Positions 1 to 10,449 of a stretch of DNA of 64,000 nt are shown here, piece by piece. Position 1 is the stretch's first letter, and each line of letters opens with the position of its first letter. The stretch spans positions 2,666,001 through 2,730,000 of the forward strand of contig NC_052116.1 of assembly GCF_012273895.1 (NCBI RefSeq). The letters are read 5' to 3'. The notes under the pieces are model-generated. The model saw only the letters and a list, made by a program, of their open reading frames with translations. It ran no database searches and was not told the origin of the DNA. The stretch comes from Zerene cesonia (Eukaryota; Arthropoda; Insecta; Lepidoptera; Pieridae). A program made the position numbers and the translations under genes.

Positions 1-984
1 ACACAAGTCCATTAATTCAATGCAAACTCATGATCTCCAGATGTAGGTGAAGTCTTATATCTGTGACATGACTACTCATAACAAATGAAAGAACATTGTG
101 CCTATCCCAAATCTCAGTAATAAAGGTTACGAATAAACTATCTGTACGATGTTATATAGCATCTGACTTTTGAGCCGCTTAAAGTCAGCGTTATTCAGTG
201 AAGTTTAGGCAACTTTCCTTCGGAATACAGCTATTCAGCCCGACCGAATTACTTAGGACCCGCCTGATCGGAGTTCGGTATATTTTTTCGTCGATCGGAA
301 AACTTTTCAGTCATTATATTGAGGGTACGGTCAGGGCTGTCAACGACATAGATTTTTTTTTTATTTGATGGTATTTTGTTTTTTATCTGATATACCAGAT
401 ACATTGATATTTGGTTTTTAATTGCTTTGTTTAAAAGACTTATAAACATAAAGTATATAACTCATAAAAAATGAAAACGAAAAGATGATAAAGTTTCAAA
501 ATTTCAACATTGTTTTAGTCAGCTTCACTTTATACGATAAAATATCGAATACCAATTATATGTCTAGGCACTAAGTATCTATAATTATTTGATATTATGC
601 TTGACCATATTTATCTGATGATACTTAAAAACTCCAAAATTGGATTTAAAGACAATATACAATTTGTACTTCACGTAAATGTTTTATTAAATTCTTTATT
701 GGCTTATAATAGGATCTCTATCATATATGTCTCGATTGACAACCCTATTTCAATTGATTTGAAAGTGCTAGCGATGTTTGACGGTCGAAGTTAATCGGTC
801 GAAATTGTGCCTCTCGTGTGTGCGTGTTATATTAGGTGAAAATATATTTGCTTTTAGAATTTTGATTATCTCGCTAAAGCTTTAGCTAAATGGCACAAAC
901 GAAAAAGAAGTGGCATATCTATAATTTCGATTCTAAATATGATTTATGGATTTTTGTGTGTTTATATTTTTTGAACGATTATTG

Positions 985-1506
985 TCAAAAATCTCTTATA
1001 TCGGGACTACAAAAAGTAGAATGACGCACGCACACATCTATGCTATCAACATGAACGGTGTCGGCCGGCACTGACCATACACAAGGCCGCACACACACAT
1101 GCGTACGTATTATGCTTAGAAATAAGAATACGCAATTACTGGAAATTATATTGATTGCACTTATAAAATAAATCTCTATTAAATTGTTATATTGCTTGAA
1201 GAATAACTGGCATAAATCAGAATGACGACGAATGAGAATATACATATATTTTGAAGTAATAAAATCATCTTCTTTACTTTTACTGCAGTGGATATACCTT
1301 AAGGCATTATAAAATACGCTTTTAGCTCGTAGCGTCTTAATAATAATCAAGGATATTTCGGAACAAAGCTGTTGAAAATTTATAATGTGAATAACATTAG
1401 AAAATATATGCAAAAACTTCTTTAACGTTCTCCCTCCCTCTAATATCTTCAACTGGGTAGTAGGAAAGGGGAATTTTATAATGGTGTTTTGGCAGTTATA
1501 GTACAT
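985..1506 (-). CDS. 173-codon open frame, unrecognised, doubtful
   Basis: This is the longest reading frame in the window not created by N runs. The predicted product is rich in Ile, Phe, Leu and Ser, with no domain or motif I recognise. The C-terminal third is encoded across a CA-repeat-like stretch (about 1021-1110), which argues against a real protein end. By a rough estimate from stop-codon frequency at this base composition, a frame this long is uncommon by chance but not excluded. No splice context or poly(A) signal was convincingly linked to it. It may be a decayed fragment of an unknown element or pure chance. Confidence 0.12.
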   Translation of the reverse strand: MYYNCQNTIIKFPFPTTQLKILEGGRTLKKFLHIFSNVIHIINFQQLCSEISLIIIKTLRAKSVFYNALRYIHCSKSKEDDFITSKYMYILIRRHSDLCQLFFKQYNNLIEIYFISAINIISSNCVFLFLSIIRTHVCVRPCVWSVPADTVHVDSIDVCVRHSTFCSPDIRDF

Positions 1507-1590
1507 TGGCGTACTGAAGGTTATTTGAGCTTATGATTACGTAGACCGAATTAGTTCAAAATATACCTCAAGGTTTCGTATCTAATTAAA

Positions 1591-1653
1591 ATGGCTGGGG
1601 TTAAGATTCTATTGTCGATTTCAATTGCTCTTGAATTCCTTGGCATTGTGTAA
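1591..1653 (+). CDS. Possible signal-peptide first exon
   Basis: An ATG in good context (AAAATGG) opens a 20-codon frame reading MAGVKILLSISIALEFLGIV: a short basic start followed by a hydrophobic run, as in a secretory signal peptide. The frame ends at a TAA that lies inside a possible splice donor (GTAACG at about 1650). If real it would be exon 1 of a secreted protein with a downstream acceptor that I could not identify. A different frame stays open to 1921. This is weak, pattern-only evidence. Confidence 0.1.
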   Translation: MAGVKILLSISIALEFLGIV

Positions 1654-2972
1654 CGTGTGTGCGGTGCTGTGGTTAACTTTGCTTGTTTCTATCAGGCTGA
1701 TTCGCTCATTTCGATCTGAAAATTCATTTGAATTCATTATAGAGCGATATTCATTACAGTATGGTTATAACGATTGTTATTGGAGTATGCCGACGATACG
1801 TCGTCGCCTAAACTACTTGAAGCACGTTAAATTTTTTTATGAATTTCAATCGGCGTACCAAAAAACAAACGATCTTCTTAATTCGATTGTTTTTTGGCTC
1901 CGTTACTCGCTAACTTCGTAAGTTTTCAACCCATACGATCTTATTGTGTATAATAGGAAATTTAGAATTTGGAGGTGTGCATTCCCTGGGAAGTCGACCT
2001 TTTTTGAAGAAAAAAATTACATGAAGAACGGAATGCGAATATTTCGTTTCACTCTGAAACATTTGAGAGATTTTGAAGTGTCAAGAACATTGGAAAGAAA
2101 AACGTAAGGACTACGAAAACGTTATTTCAACACGGAGCAAAATTCAAACTAACCTGTGTTGAGACGATTTGTAAAAAGCAAAGGTCGAAAGCGGTAAGCG
2201 TGCAGTTTCTGAGCATTGTATGTGACATGTACCGCCGTCAGTTAAACTGAGCCTGTGTGTGTGAATTAGAGGAAGCGATAGCGGAAATGTAATACCCATA
2301 TAATGTCTAATAATCACACGCAAAATCTCTTAATTCTCAATTCTACCATTTTTGGATTTGTTACTCGATAATTCCATGGGTTTTCCACTGATTGATGCGA
2401 TTTTTTTTTAAGTTTAATAATAAATTATCGTCATTAGATCCCATTTTAGTATTTGGTCCCAGGGAGTCAGTGACGTCGGTGACCTTTTTGCAGAAAATAA
2501 TTTTCTCGTTCACACTCGTTACGTCGTTGCGTTAGTCTTATATCCTAATGTCACAAATCTAGTAAACGTTTATAACTTTTTTATTCAAAATATAATAACA
2601 TTATGCGTCTTTGAACACTGAAATAGCTAATTATATTAATATGACAACCTTAAAATAAGGGACGATAAAATTAGACTTATATTTGTTACAATAAACATTT
2701 GCTTTAGCCATTTCTCTCCGAGTGTCTATACACACACCCTTATCTTGTTTTCAGCTTAAACAAAGGGGAGTTCACAAAAACGAGGAACATTTCTTTGTGT
2801 CACTGCTCTCTTTATTTTACTTTTTAAACTCAGCTTCAGTGAAACTTGTGCGAGCAGTGACGTTACAGGTTAAGCTGCACTCCATATGATGGGATATTTT
2901 CGTTGAAATTTAAGTTAGAAATGTCAACGATGTATCTTGTCAATTGCGAATTTTAAATTCTTTTGTTTATTA

Positions 2973-3118
2973 CTAGCTCTTATCATTTAGGGGTATGAAA
3001 AATAGATGTTGGCTGATTCTCAGACCTATCCGATATGCACACAAAGTCTAATTTGAATCGGTTCACCCGTTTCGGAGGAGTAAGGTGACATTGTGACACG
3101 AGAATTTTATATATAAGA
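2973..3118 (-). mobile_element. Helitron family B, diverged and internally shortened
   Basis: Read on the minus strand it starts with the TC-TTATATATA-type 5' end and the motif CTCGTGTCAC, contains the block about an equal distance from the end that reads GGCCGATTCTCAGACCTA-like in the intact copies, and finishes at CTAG (2973-2976) followed by T. The GC-rich 3' hairpin of the two intact copies at 14091 and 16740 is missing, so this is an older, deleted copy of the same family. Confidence 0.65.
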
Positions 3119-3225
3119 ATAAATTTATTAATTTGTTTACATAGATCAAATACAATTTCAGGATGAATGCAATACGATAACAAAATACTTAATACAGTAA
3201 ATAATACTAACAATTATTCTAACAA

Positions 3226-3400
3226 ATTTACAATCTAGAAATTAAAGACTTTTTAACGGATTTTAAACGCGATTTATTCATTATATTATTAACCCGACGT
3301 TTTGAACACTTTACAGTTTAAATCCGTTAAAAAGTCTTATTTTATATATTTATAATACTCGCGTAAAATCAAACACAAGAAAGTACTAGATTTACAATCT
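3226..3400 (+). mobile_element. Fold-back retroposon family F, copy F1
   Basis: The element (3237-3389) is flanked by the perfect 11-bp direct repeat ATTTACAATCT at 3226-3236 and 3390-3400, read as a target-site duplication. The inner part has inverted arms of 19 nt (3245-3263 and 3320-3338; AAGACTTTTTAACGGATTT against its complement) around a loop of about 56 nt. The 3' part carries the family tail motif CTCGCGTAAAATCAAACAC. There is no reading frame. Variable duplications across copies suggest LINE-mediated insertion. Class assignment is inference; sequences like this are common in lepidopteran genomes. Confidence 0.75.
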
Positions 3401-4325
3401 GTCCAATAAATTAAATGAGTAATCGATATTAAAACACGTCATTCAAGAACTCGGACAAGTTAAGGTCGATAGTACGAAAGTAATTAGTTAACAAGCATTT
3501 GGAAACAATTTTATATCAATTATTAGCTTTTACCCACGACTTCCGAATGAACCGAATATAAATAAAAGCTTATAATCTATATATATACAACTGCTGTAAT
3601 TTTGTAGTGGACCATCCACTTAATTTTTACCACCTGGATAGAGGAAGAATTTTGAATTAAGATTTAACGATTTATAAATGATTTTATCTATAGAGCATAT
3701 AATTTTTTTTGAGAAAATACAATGAAATATTTTGTTTCACATCAATCCAATCTATTATTTTTCTAAAAATACACATTCATATAAAATAATGATTCCAGTA
3801 AAGCGTAGCACAGAATATGATTTCCCAACATTTGTTCTACTATTTCTGTATGAAAACCCACTAAAGACGAGCGACTACATTGCTATCTGTCGTAATTGTT
3901 CTGAACAAACATTTACAAAACACCCCGGTAACAAAAGAAATATGAAGGCAATATGGAAACTCATAAAACCTTAACTTATTTATTCGTAGCTCGTTGCGAT
4001 AAAGACGAGAGCGATATAATTTATCGCAGGGTCTTTTTGACCCAGGGTACAATAATGTTATTCGCGTATTTGTTAGAGAGCCTTCTGAGAATAGCTCTGA
4101 TTGAATAAGTAGTTCATTGTATATATAATGTACATTAACATAACATATTCCTAGCATGTGAATATTGTTCAGTTGAATTTTGTATGAATTAGAAAGGCCT
4201 TGATTTACTTATTTGCTATTTTGTCTCCAACGTAAAGGTCATTGCGTTAAAGTTGCTGTCATTTTTAATAAAGACATATTTTCTATTTTTGCCAATTTTT
4301 CATGAATCAGTAAATCTAACATAGA
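3401..4325. other. AT-rich DNA, no gene recognised
   Basis: Only short frames with no recognisable product. Two small dyads occur close together: GCGATAAA (about 3995) with TTTATCGC (about 4020), and GGGTC-TTTTT-GACCC at about 4029-4043. No interspersed repeat was recognised. Confidence 0.4.
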
Positions 4326-4475
4326 TACACACGGCCCTGGGGCAAAGGAGCCGTGTGTTGTGTCGGATTCTTACCGACTAAAATCCCACTGTGTTCCATC
4401 GAGACGCTTTAGTGAAGGGGTCACGGGAGCTGATTAGAATACATCGGCGACCCTCTCGATGGCAAGGCTATTAAA
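4326..4475. repeat. GC-richer repeat-like segment with hairpin, class unknown
   Basis: This block is clearly GC-richer than its surroundings. It begins with a hairpin (CACACGGC at 4328-4335, GCCGTGTG at 4350-4357), then a stretch with TTACCGACTAAAATCC and a GGGGTCACGGG motif. The wording resembles a dispersed lepidopteran repeat I have seen in many genomes, possibly a non-LTR retrotransposon 3' region, but I cannot name the family. No open frame spans it. Confidence 0.35.
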
Positions 4476-4697
4476 AGAAATAAAATATTATTGTTAAGGA
4501 TACGTAGTTTTCTAAAGGTTAAAGCAATTTAAATTCGGTCCAATAGTGTTAGAAACATACATGCAAATAAACATAAAAATACCTTTTAGAATGCGGGTAG
4601 AAGCATTTGTAATTGTAATTGGTATTATACCTAGTCTTGCCATAAATATTGTAATAAAGAAAAAAGAAAATTGTTAACTGCAAATAACATTTATTAC

Positions 4698-5697
4698 NNN
4701 NNNNNNNNNNNNNNNNNNNNNNNNNNNNNNNNNNNNNNNNNNNNNNNNNNNNNNNNNNNNNNNNNNNNNNNNNNNNNNNNNNNNNNNNNNNNNNNNNNNN
4801 NNNNNNNNNNNNNNNNNNNNNNNNNNNNNNNNNNNNNNNNNNNNNNNNNNNNNNNNNNNNNNNNNNNNNNNNNNNNNNNNNNNNNNNNNNNNNNNNNNNN
4901 NNNNNNNNNNNNNNNNNNNNNNNNNNNNNNNNNNNNNNNNNNNNNNNNNNNNNNNNNNNNNNNNNNNNNNNNNNNNNNNNNNNNNNNNNNNNNNNNNNNN
5001 NNNNNNNNNNNNNNNNNNNNNNNNNNNNNNNNNNNNNNNNNNNNNNNNNNNNNNNNNNNNNNNNNNNNNNNNNNNNNNNNNNNNNNNNNNNNNNNNNNNN
5101 NNNNNNNNNNNNNNNNNNNNNNNNNNNNNNNNNNNNNNNNNNNNNNNNNNNNNNNNNNNNNNNNNNNNNNNNNNNNNNNNNNNNNNNNNNNNNNNNNNNN
5201 NNNNNNNNNNNNNNNNNNNNNNNNNNNNNNNNNNNNNNNNNNNNNNNNNNNNNNNNNNNNNNNNNNNNNNNNNNNNNNNNNNNNNNNNNNNNNNNNNNNN
5301 NNNNNNNNNNNNNNNNNNNNNNNNNNNNNNNNNNNNNNNNNNNNNNNNNNNNNNNNNNNNNNNNNNNNNNNNNNNNNNNNNNNNNNNNNNNNNNNNNNNN
5401 NNNNNNNNNNNNNNNNNNNNNNNNNNNNNNNNNNNNNNNNNNNNNNNNNNNNNNNNNNNNNNNNNNNNNNNNNNNNNNNNNNNNNNNNNNNNNNNNNNNN
5501 NNNNNNNNNNNNNNNNNNNNNNNNNNNNNNNNNNNNNNNNNNNNNNNNNNNNNNNNNNNNNNNNNNNNNNNNNNNNNNNNNNNNNNNNNNNNNNNNNNNN
5601 NNNNNNNNNNNNNNNNNNNNNNNNNNNNNNNNNNNNNNNNNNNNNNNNNNNNNNNNNNNNNNNNNNNNNNNNNNNNNNNNNNNNNNNNNNNNNNNNN
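4698..5697. other. Assembly gap, 1000 N
   Basis: Exactly 1000 N, the usual placeholder for a gap of unknown size. Reading frames drawn across it have no meaning. Confidence 0.99.
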
Positions 5698-6727
5698 TGA
5701 CAGATTCGAAATTCAAATGTAATATTTTTTTATAATTAAGTGTAACAGTATTTATGGCCAGACTAAGTACATATGCAACAATTACCGTTTCACGTAATTA
5801 ACGGATGGCCCATTTGCGTTGGACAGCTCTTAGCCTCTAGCTGACATGCCAACGCTCATGAAGCTTTTCATATAGGTACTTGTTGTACCCGATTTTATTT
5901 TTCAATCATTGCACCTTGAATATACAAATAAGGAGGGTCCGCTGAGTCCGCTCTATTCAGGTATTTTGAATGCATTTTTTAAATAAAAAAAAAACAAATA
6001 TCGGTTCACCCAGTAAAATGAGTTAAAAAGACAAAAAAATACAGTCGAATTGATAACCTCCTTTTTTGAAGTCGGTTGAAAATGAAACTCGATAACACCA
6101 ATTTCAAAATAATTGAACAGACAGCTCCACGAATAAAAATTTAATTCATACAAAAGTTATTTCATTTCCTCTGCCATCTGCATTTTTGTAATAATTCGTG
6201 TTAATAAGGTTGGGATGGACACATCTCTTATTAAGAGCTTAGCCAGTCAGCAAATTACAATTTCACGAGGTTATGAATCATGCTGCATACATTAGAATAA
6301 TATGGCTGAAGTCAAAGTTAGGTATTACAAGAACATTGAGCAGAGGAACCGTAATGGGGGCTTAATTCCCGACAGAGGCTATATGAGGCCTGAATAGACC
6401 TAGCTCGGAGATGTATGGCATCGGAAATTGGAATCGGTCAGGTGTAGGGTGGCATCGAAGTTACTTACGATTATTTGGGATTTAGGAATTAATTTCTATA
6501 TTAAAGAAGCTGTGCGTTTTCGTTGGTTCATATCAGTTTAAATATTCTATTGCATCACTTAAAAGATCAATTAAAATGTGAGCTTGTACGTATTGCATTT
6601 TAGTCGCGGGGATAACGTAAATTGATTAGTGTTACAAAAAAGCGTATGGTAAAAAAATATTGAATCAAAATTACCAATATATAAAGTATTAATTACGTAT
6701 TCACGATTAAACAAACGAAAACAAGTT
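5698..6727. other. AT-rich DNA with one short repeat relic
   Basis: Mostly unique sequence. At about 5990-6085 there is a relic of a common lepidopteran repeat: ATATCGGTTCACCCAGTAAA followed by TACAGTCGAATTGATAACCT and TTTTTTGAAGTCGGTT. A second fragment of the same repeat is at about 33803-33850. No gene recognised. Confidence 0.45.
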
Positions 6728-6996
6728 TTTAGGGCCCCGTACCAAAGGGTAAAAAGGAATTCCATTACTAAGACTTCGTTGAACGCCTGTCTGTCTGTCC
6801 ATTCGTCCGTCACCAGTCTGTATCTCATAAACCGTAATAATTAAACAGCTGAAATTTCCAGAGATGATGAACATTTGTTGGCGTTTTAAGGTTTGTGGTT
6901 AAGCTACTGTTTGCACGGTAATCAATTGGATGGGTGTTATTTGTATGACACCCTTAGTGTCACGAGTGAGATTCACACTTGACCGACTTTATTATC
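6728..6996 (+). repeat. Interspersed repeat family R, copy R1
   Basis: Recognised by a conserved order of blocks shared with copies at 16036, 26265 and (reversed) 9647: a start with CCGTACCAAAGGGTAAAAA, a run of CTGTCTGTC-type pyrimidine repeats, CTGAAATTTCCAGAGATGAT, AATTGGATGGGTG, then a 3' end with GTGTCACGAGTGAGATTCAC and CTTGACCGACTTT. It is non-coding, and the 85-codon minus-strand frame inside it is incidental. Class unknown; widespread in Lepidoptera. Confidence 0.65.
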
Positions 6997-7173
6997 AATT
7001 CCTATCTCATTATGTTTGTAGCCAATTCTTCAATTGTATTAGAAATATGGTGAGCCTACATAGTAATGTCCAACAGAGAATGCATACATAATAAGATTGA
7101 AGAAACACTGACAGACTGGCATGTTTTATGTGATGGTCTGTCTATTACATAACTGTAATTGATATAGATTGAT

Positions 7174-7305
7174 TTCATAACTTGATAAATTTTGAAAGAA
7201 TAGAAAAAATCACGAGGCGGGATTTTTTTTTTCTATTCTTTCAAAATTTCTAATTAATAAAGTATTTCAATGCTACAAAACTAAAAGTTAAACCTTCATA
7301 ACTTG
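7174..7305 (+). mobile_element. Fold-back tRNA-like retroposon family P, copy P1 (core deleted)
   Basis: The element (7185-7294, 110 bp) lies between perfect 11-bp direct repeats TTCATAACTTG at 7174-7184 and 7295-7305. It keeps the inverted outer arms AAATTTTGAAAGAATAGAAA and its complement TTTCTATTCTTTCAAAATTT, but the tRNA-like core is reduced to CACGAGGCGGGAT. The 3' tail (ATTAATAAAGTATTTCAATG, then CTACAAAACTAAAAGTTAAA) is the same as in copy P3, fixing the orientation as plus. It is the shortest member of the family in the window. Confidence 0.8.
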
Positions 7306-7384
7306 TTTTTGTACAAACTTTTGTCTTGCACTTTAAAAAACAAATCGCATCTTTTTGCGTAGACTTTATTACAAATAAACACTA

Positions 7385-7570
7385 CTAGATGCGCCCCGCG
7401 GTTTCACCCTTTGTTGTTGTCACAAAAGTTGCCTATGTGTTATTCCAGTTGTCCAGCTGTCTACGTACCAAATTTCATTGCAATCGGTTCAGCAGTTATT
7501 GCAGGAAAGAGTAACAAACACATACACATCCTTACAAACTTTCGCATTTATAATATTAGTATGAGTAGGA
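7385..7570 (-). mobile_element. Lep1-type non-autonomous Helitron (family A)
   Basis: On the minus strand it begins TCCTACTCATACTAATATTA, runs through TTATAAATGCGAAAGTTTGT, CAATGAAATTTGGTACGTAG and ACAGCTGGACAACTGG, and ends in CTAG (7385-7388), inserted between A and T as Helitrons do. The region before the 3' end, normally a GCGGGTGAAACCGC hairpin, is partly altered here. It encodes no Rep/helicase, so it depends on an autonomous partner. Confidence 0.85.
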
Positions 7571-7750
7571 TTTAAGATGAGATGTCTTTTCGTTTCTTGT
7601 ACTAAATAAGCTCTGAAACTACTCAACTGATTTGGATTTTATTAAACTAAAAGGCTTAAGTCCTAATTCGAAGAGCTCAATGAATATTTATTATTTCTTT
7701 CAAGTATTTTAATTACACTCCTGTTCTTAACAATATTTAGTTTTGTATCA

Positions 7751-7942
7751 TATTTTTTTTATGTCATAGAGGGCAACTGAGCTGGTTGTTGGCCTGATGG
7801 TAAACGATCACCATCGCCCATGAACATTCGCAGAGGCTCAGACCTCAGAGAATGCGCTGCCCGCTTTTAGGGATATGGGATAAGGAAAGGATTGATGACT
7901 CGAAAGAAGGAATGGACTGGGAAGGCGAAGCGAATAAAATAT
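7751..7942 (-). mobile_element. Poly(A) SINE family G, partial copy G1
   Basis: A 5'-truncated copy on the minus strand. The plus strand starts with a T run (the poly(A) tail), then ATGTCATAGAGGGCAACTGA, GATGGTAAACGATCACCATC and GAATGCGCTGCCCGC, ending in the AAGGAATGGACTGGGAAGG block. It matches the full-length copies at 49545 and 55264. The short plus-strand frame at 7852-8037 runs out of it and is incidental. Confidence 0.75.
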
Positions 7943-8103
7943 ATTTGAAAAAGTATAATAATGACGCATTTTATGAAGTGAACGTAACTCTTATTAAAAT
8001 TTATTCAATTTCCATATTATATTTTGATTTGCTATGATATACTCAAATTGAATCATTACAATTACTTATTGGCTGTATATAGTTGATATTTCTATATCTA
8101 TAG

Positions 8104-8322
8104 TTAAATGTGAAGAGCTGATTGTTCGAATGCGCCCATCTCAGGAACCGATTTCAAAAACTCTTTTACTGATGTATATGCACGTGATCTATGAGTGCTA
8201 TGTAGGCTATGTGTACTACCATCAGAGCCGGACGTATCGCTAGTGTGTTTTATATTTTTCAATGTATTGCAATTTGTCTCAAGCATGTGAGAGGCCTGAA
8301 AGCTCATTTTTCTAACAGCCAT
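8104..8322 (-). CDS. Candidate small 72-codon gene or exon, unrecognised
   Basis: A complete frame with an ATG in strong context (ACAAAATGG) and an in-frame TGA 18-21 bases upstream, so this Met is the first possible. The product is 72 residues, begins MAVRKMSFQASHMLETNC, has a Ser/Thr/His-rich middle (TSDTSGSDGSTHSLHSTHRS) and a mixed charged C-terminal part (SVKEFLKSVPEMGAFEQSAL). No transmembrane or signal segment and no domain I know. Its GC is higher than the flanks, and amino-acid use is more protein-like than that of the AT-driven frames nearby. It lies outside the repeats recognised here. It could be a genuine small protein, one exon of a larger gene, or chance. Confidence 0.28.
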   Translation of the reverse strand: MAVRKMSFQASHMLETNCNTLKNIKHTSDTSGSDGSTHSLHSTHRSRAYTSVKEFLKSVPEMGAFEQSALHI

Positions 8323-8536
8323 TTTGTCGTAATAAATTGTTCACTTTTTTGACACGAAAAAACCGTCCTTCTCCATTTATTAGGTTTTCACAGACGCATT
8401 TATTTTCGTTTCGTTGACGAAATTATTTATCAAGAAGGTATTCAGTTTCATTTATGTTAAGTCGTAATGTAAGACGTTTAGAATTTGTTGTCTGCCTTTT
8501 GCGATGTTTAAATTTGTTCAAGAAAATATTGAGATG

Positions 8537-8600
8537 TATAAATAACTTTTACACAGAAATCTGGAAATTGAGTTTGGGGGCGATGTCGAGCGTCACAGGT
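8537..8600 (+). promoter_or_regulatory. Possible TATA promoter with tiny first exon
   Basis: TATAAATA at 8537-8544 is followed about 40 nt later by an ATG (8583) opening MSSVTG and then a donor-like ACAG|GTAAAT with GT at 8599. Very short first coding exons behind a TATA box are known in insect genes such as those for cuticle proteins. The arrangement is divergent to the 8104-8322 frame on the other strand. No downstream acceptor or second exon was identified, so this is a pattern only. Confidence 0.15.
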
Positions 8601-9007
8601 AAATAATATCTAATGAAAAATTTTCAGCTTAATGTTTTCTTGATCATTTAAAATTGTCGTAGATAAGTAATTTGTACATATAATTATTTCTAAATACTGC
8701 CTCCTATCTCACATTGCTCTTTACTATAGGGTTTTTTAATAAGGAAGGATAAATGGAATAATATAACTTAAGGTTTATTTACCTAAGAGGTTTATTATTT
8801 TATTTTTTATTACTGTGTTCACTATTATTAGTATTGTGTGATGAGTGACATTATAAATGATTTATTAAATTAAAAATATCTTTTCAGGTTTCATTATACA
8901 TCAAAGTAACAGTACAAAAATTAATTAAATCGACATTTCTTTTTGTATCCATTCCTATGCAAATGGAAATTAGACATTTAAGCTTAAGTATATATGATGT
9001 ATTAAAA

Positions 9008-9294
9008 GCAGTGGTGACTCAGTGGTGAGAACCTCGGACTTCAAAATCGATAAGTCGGGGTTCGAGACCGGGCGAGCGTGCAGGAAATAAATTGATTTTT
9101 CAATTTATCTGCACATGTGGATAACATCAGCACTGCTTAAAACGGTGAAGGAAAACATCGTGAGGAAACCGGCATGTCCGAGAATCAAAAAGTTCGACGA
9201 CATGTGACATCTGCCAACCCGCAGCGTAGATTATGGCCTGAACCCTCATAGGAGGCCCGTGTCCCAGCAGTGAGAACATATATGGGCTGATGGT
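9008..9294 (+). mobile_element. tRNA-headed SINE with (GAT)n-type tail, family S, copy S1
   Basis: The best head-containing copy. The 5' end shows a box A-like TGACTCAGTGGTGAGAAC and a box B-like GGGTTCGAGACC (about 9058-9069), so the head derives from a tRNA. The body includes GCAGGAAATAAATTGATTTT, ACATCGTGAGGAAACCGGCA, CGACATGTGACATCTGCCAA and, near the end, GGAGGCCCGTGTCCCAGCAG followed by ATATATGGGCTGATGG. Other copies end in GATGATGATG, seen as (ATC)n on the opposite strand. Related to the tRNA SINEs common in butterflies and moths. Confidence 0.85.
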
Positions 9295-9646
9295 GTGAAT
9301 ATATTGTATAAGAATTGTGTCAACGATGTAAAAAACAAAAGACTGTAAAAAATTGTGTAGGGCATAATGCAAAGAGTTACATATAGAAACCACTTCAACA
9401 TTGTCATTTTTAAATTTCATCTTGAATTATATAATGGCTGGCACTTTCTTCACGTCATATTAAAAATGCATTTTACAAGTTGGCTATAAGTGACTCGAGA
9501 AAAATGGACGAAGAAAATTCACTTTTACATTGTCTGAGCTTATTATTTAACGGTTTATTATGTTTTGTGTTATGTAATTTTACTAATACAAACATACAAC
9601 GCATCAAATATTTATTCCTCCAATTCCAATTGTTCATGAAATATTC

Positions 9647-9860
9647 GGTTAAGTGCGAGTTGGACTCGCTACACTAAGGGTTTCTTAAAAGTAACTGCAA
9701 AAAATTTGATCTATCCAATTTATGATCGTCCCAAACATTTTTTTTTATTATTTACTGATATAACGACCGGATAACTACATAATCTTTGCAACTATCTTAA
9801 TATCACGGTTCATGAGATGCAACCTGGTGACAGACGAACGAAAAACAGAGCTTTTTTACC
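9647..9860 (-). repeat. Interspersed repeat family R, copy R2 (degraded)
   Basis: Minus-strand copy. The plus strand starts with TTAAGTGCGAGTTGGACTCG (the 3' end reversed) and later shows CATGAGATGCAACCTGGTGA and CAGACGAACG, the reversed start region. The middle is diverged. The frames at 9480-9677 and 9812-10087 overlap it and are incidental. Confidence 0.5.
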
Positions 9861-10136
9861 TTTCAGTGAAGAACCCAAAAAATATTTTTTTTTTATTTAG
9901 AAATTATTCCGGGGGAGGTTTGAACTACCTTAAACCCTTCTGGTCCATGCTTCTATTTACTAATGGGAATGGTATTTCTGGTACGAATATTCTGTGGCTA
10001 CATACTATCTTAGTACCAAATAATCGGTTCGGTGATTCAGGGGCATTTATGATATATGTAGATAGCCTTAATGCACTATATACTTGAGACTCACTAGCTC
10101 GTAACTAAACTATTATCCTTACTAATATTGTATCCT

Positions 10137-10449
10137 TGCTTACTAATATTAAAAAAGGAACGGTTTTTTTGTTTGTATGTTTATTTGTTTGTCTTTTTAC
10201 GTCGCAACGGAGCTATTTTATGGTATGATTTTTGAGTCTGGAGATAATTATAAGGCTAAAGAGTCATAAAAACTACTTTTTATACCAGTAAAACATGCCA
10301 TGCCCACGGGAAGATGCAATATGTTACGCATTTGTCGCACTTTGAAATTTATAAATGTCGATAGATGGCGCTATTTTTAAATGTGTCACGTATGACAACC
10401 GTTCATTCTCTTTATGCGCGCTAGCGAAGCCGCGGGTGCAACTAATCCT
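10137..10449 (+). mobile_element. Helitron-like relic with a different interior
   Basis: Begins with a Lep1-like CTTACTAATATTAAAAAAGG and ends with GCTAGCGAAGCCGCGGGTGC AACTAAT-like sequence, matching the Helitron 3' end pattern with the GCGAAGCCGCGGG motif. The interior (TTTACGTCGCAACGGAGC, GATAGATGGCGCTATTTTTA) differs from families A and B. No coding capacity. Confidence 0.5.

Larger units (their letters stand above)
1..2972. other. AT-rich unique DNA, no recognised repeat
   Basis: No interspersed repeat family known elsewhere in the window was recognised here. The stretch holds the longest gap-free reading frame of the window (985-1506, minus) and a short signal-peptide-like frame at 1591-1653 (plus), both described separately. 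The remaining frames are short and look like chance. Confidence 0.5.

Noticed and set aside
4671..5735. Very long reading frames on both strands (also over 24275-25388 and 31975-33031)
   Set aside because: They are open only because N runs contain no stop codons. There is no sequence there to translate.
9127..9420. Frames of 65-97 codons at 9127-9420, 56097-56383 and 61702-61899 that resemble each other
   Set aside because: They are reads through SINE family S copies.
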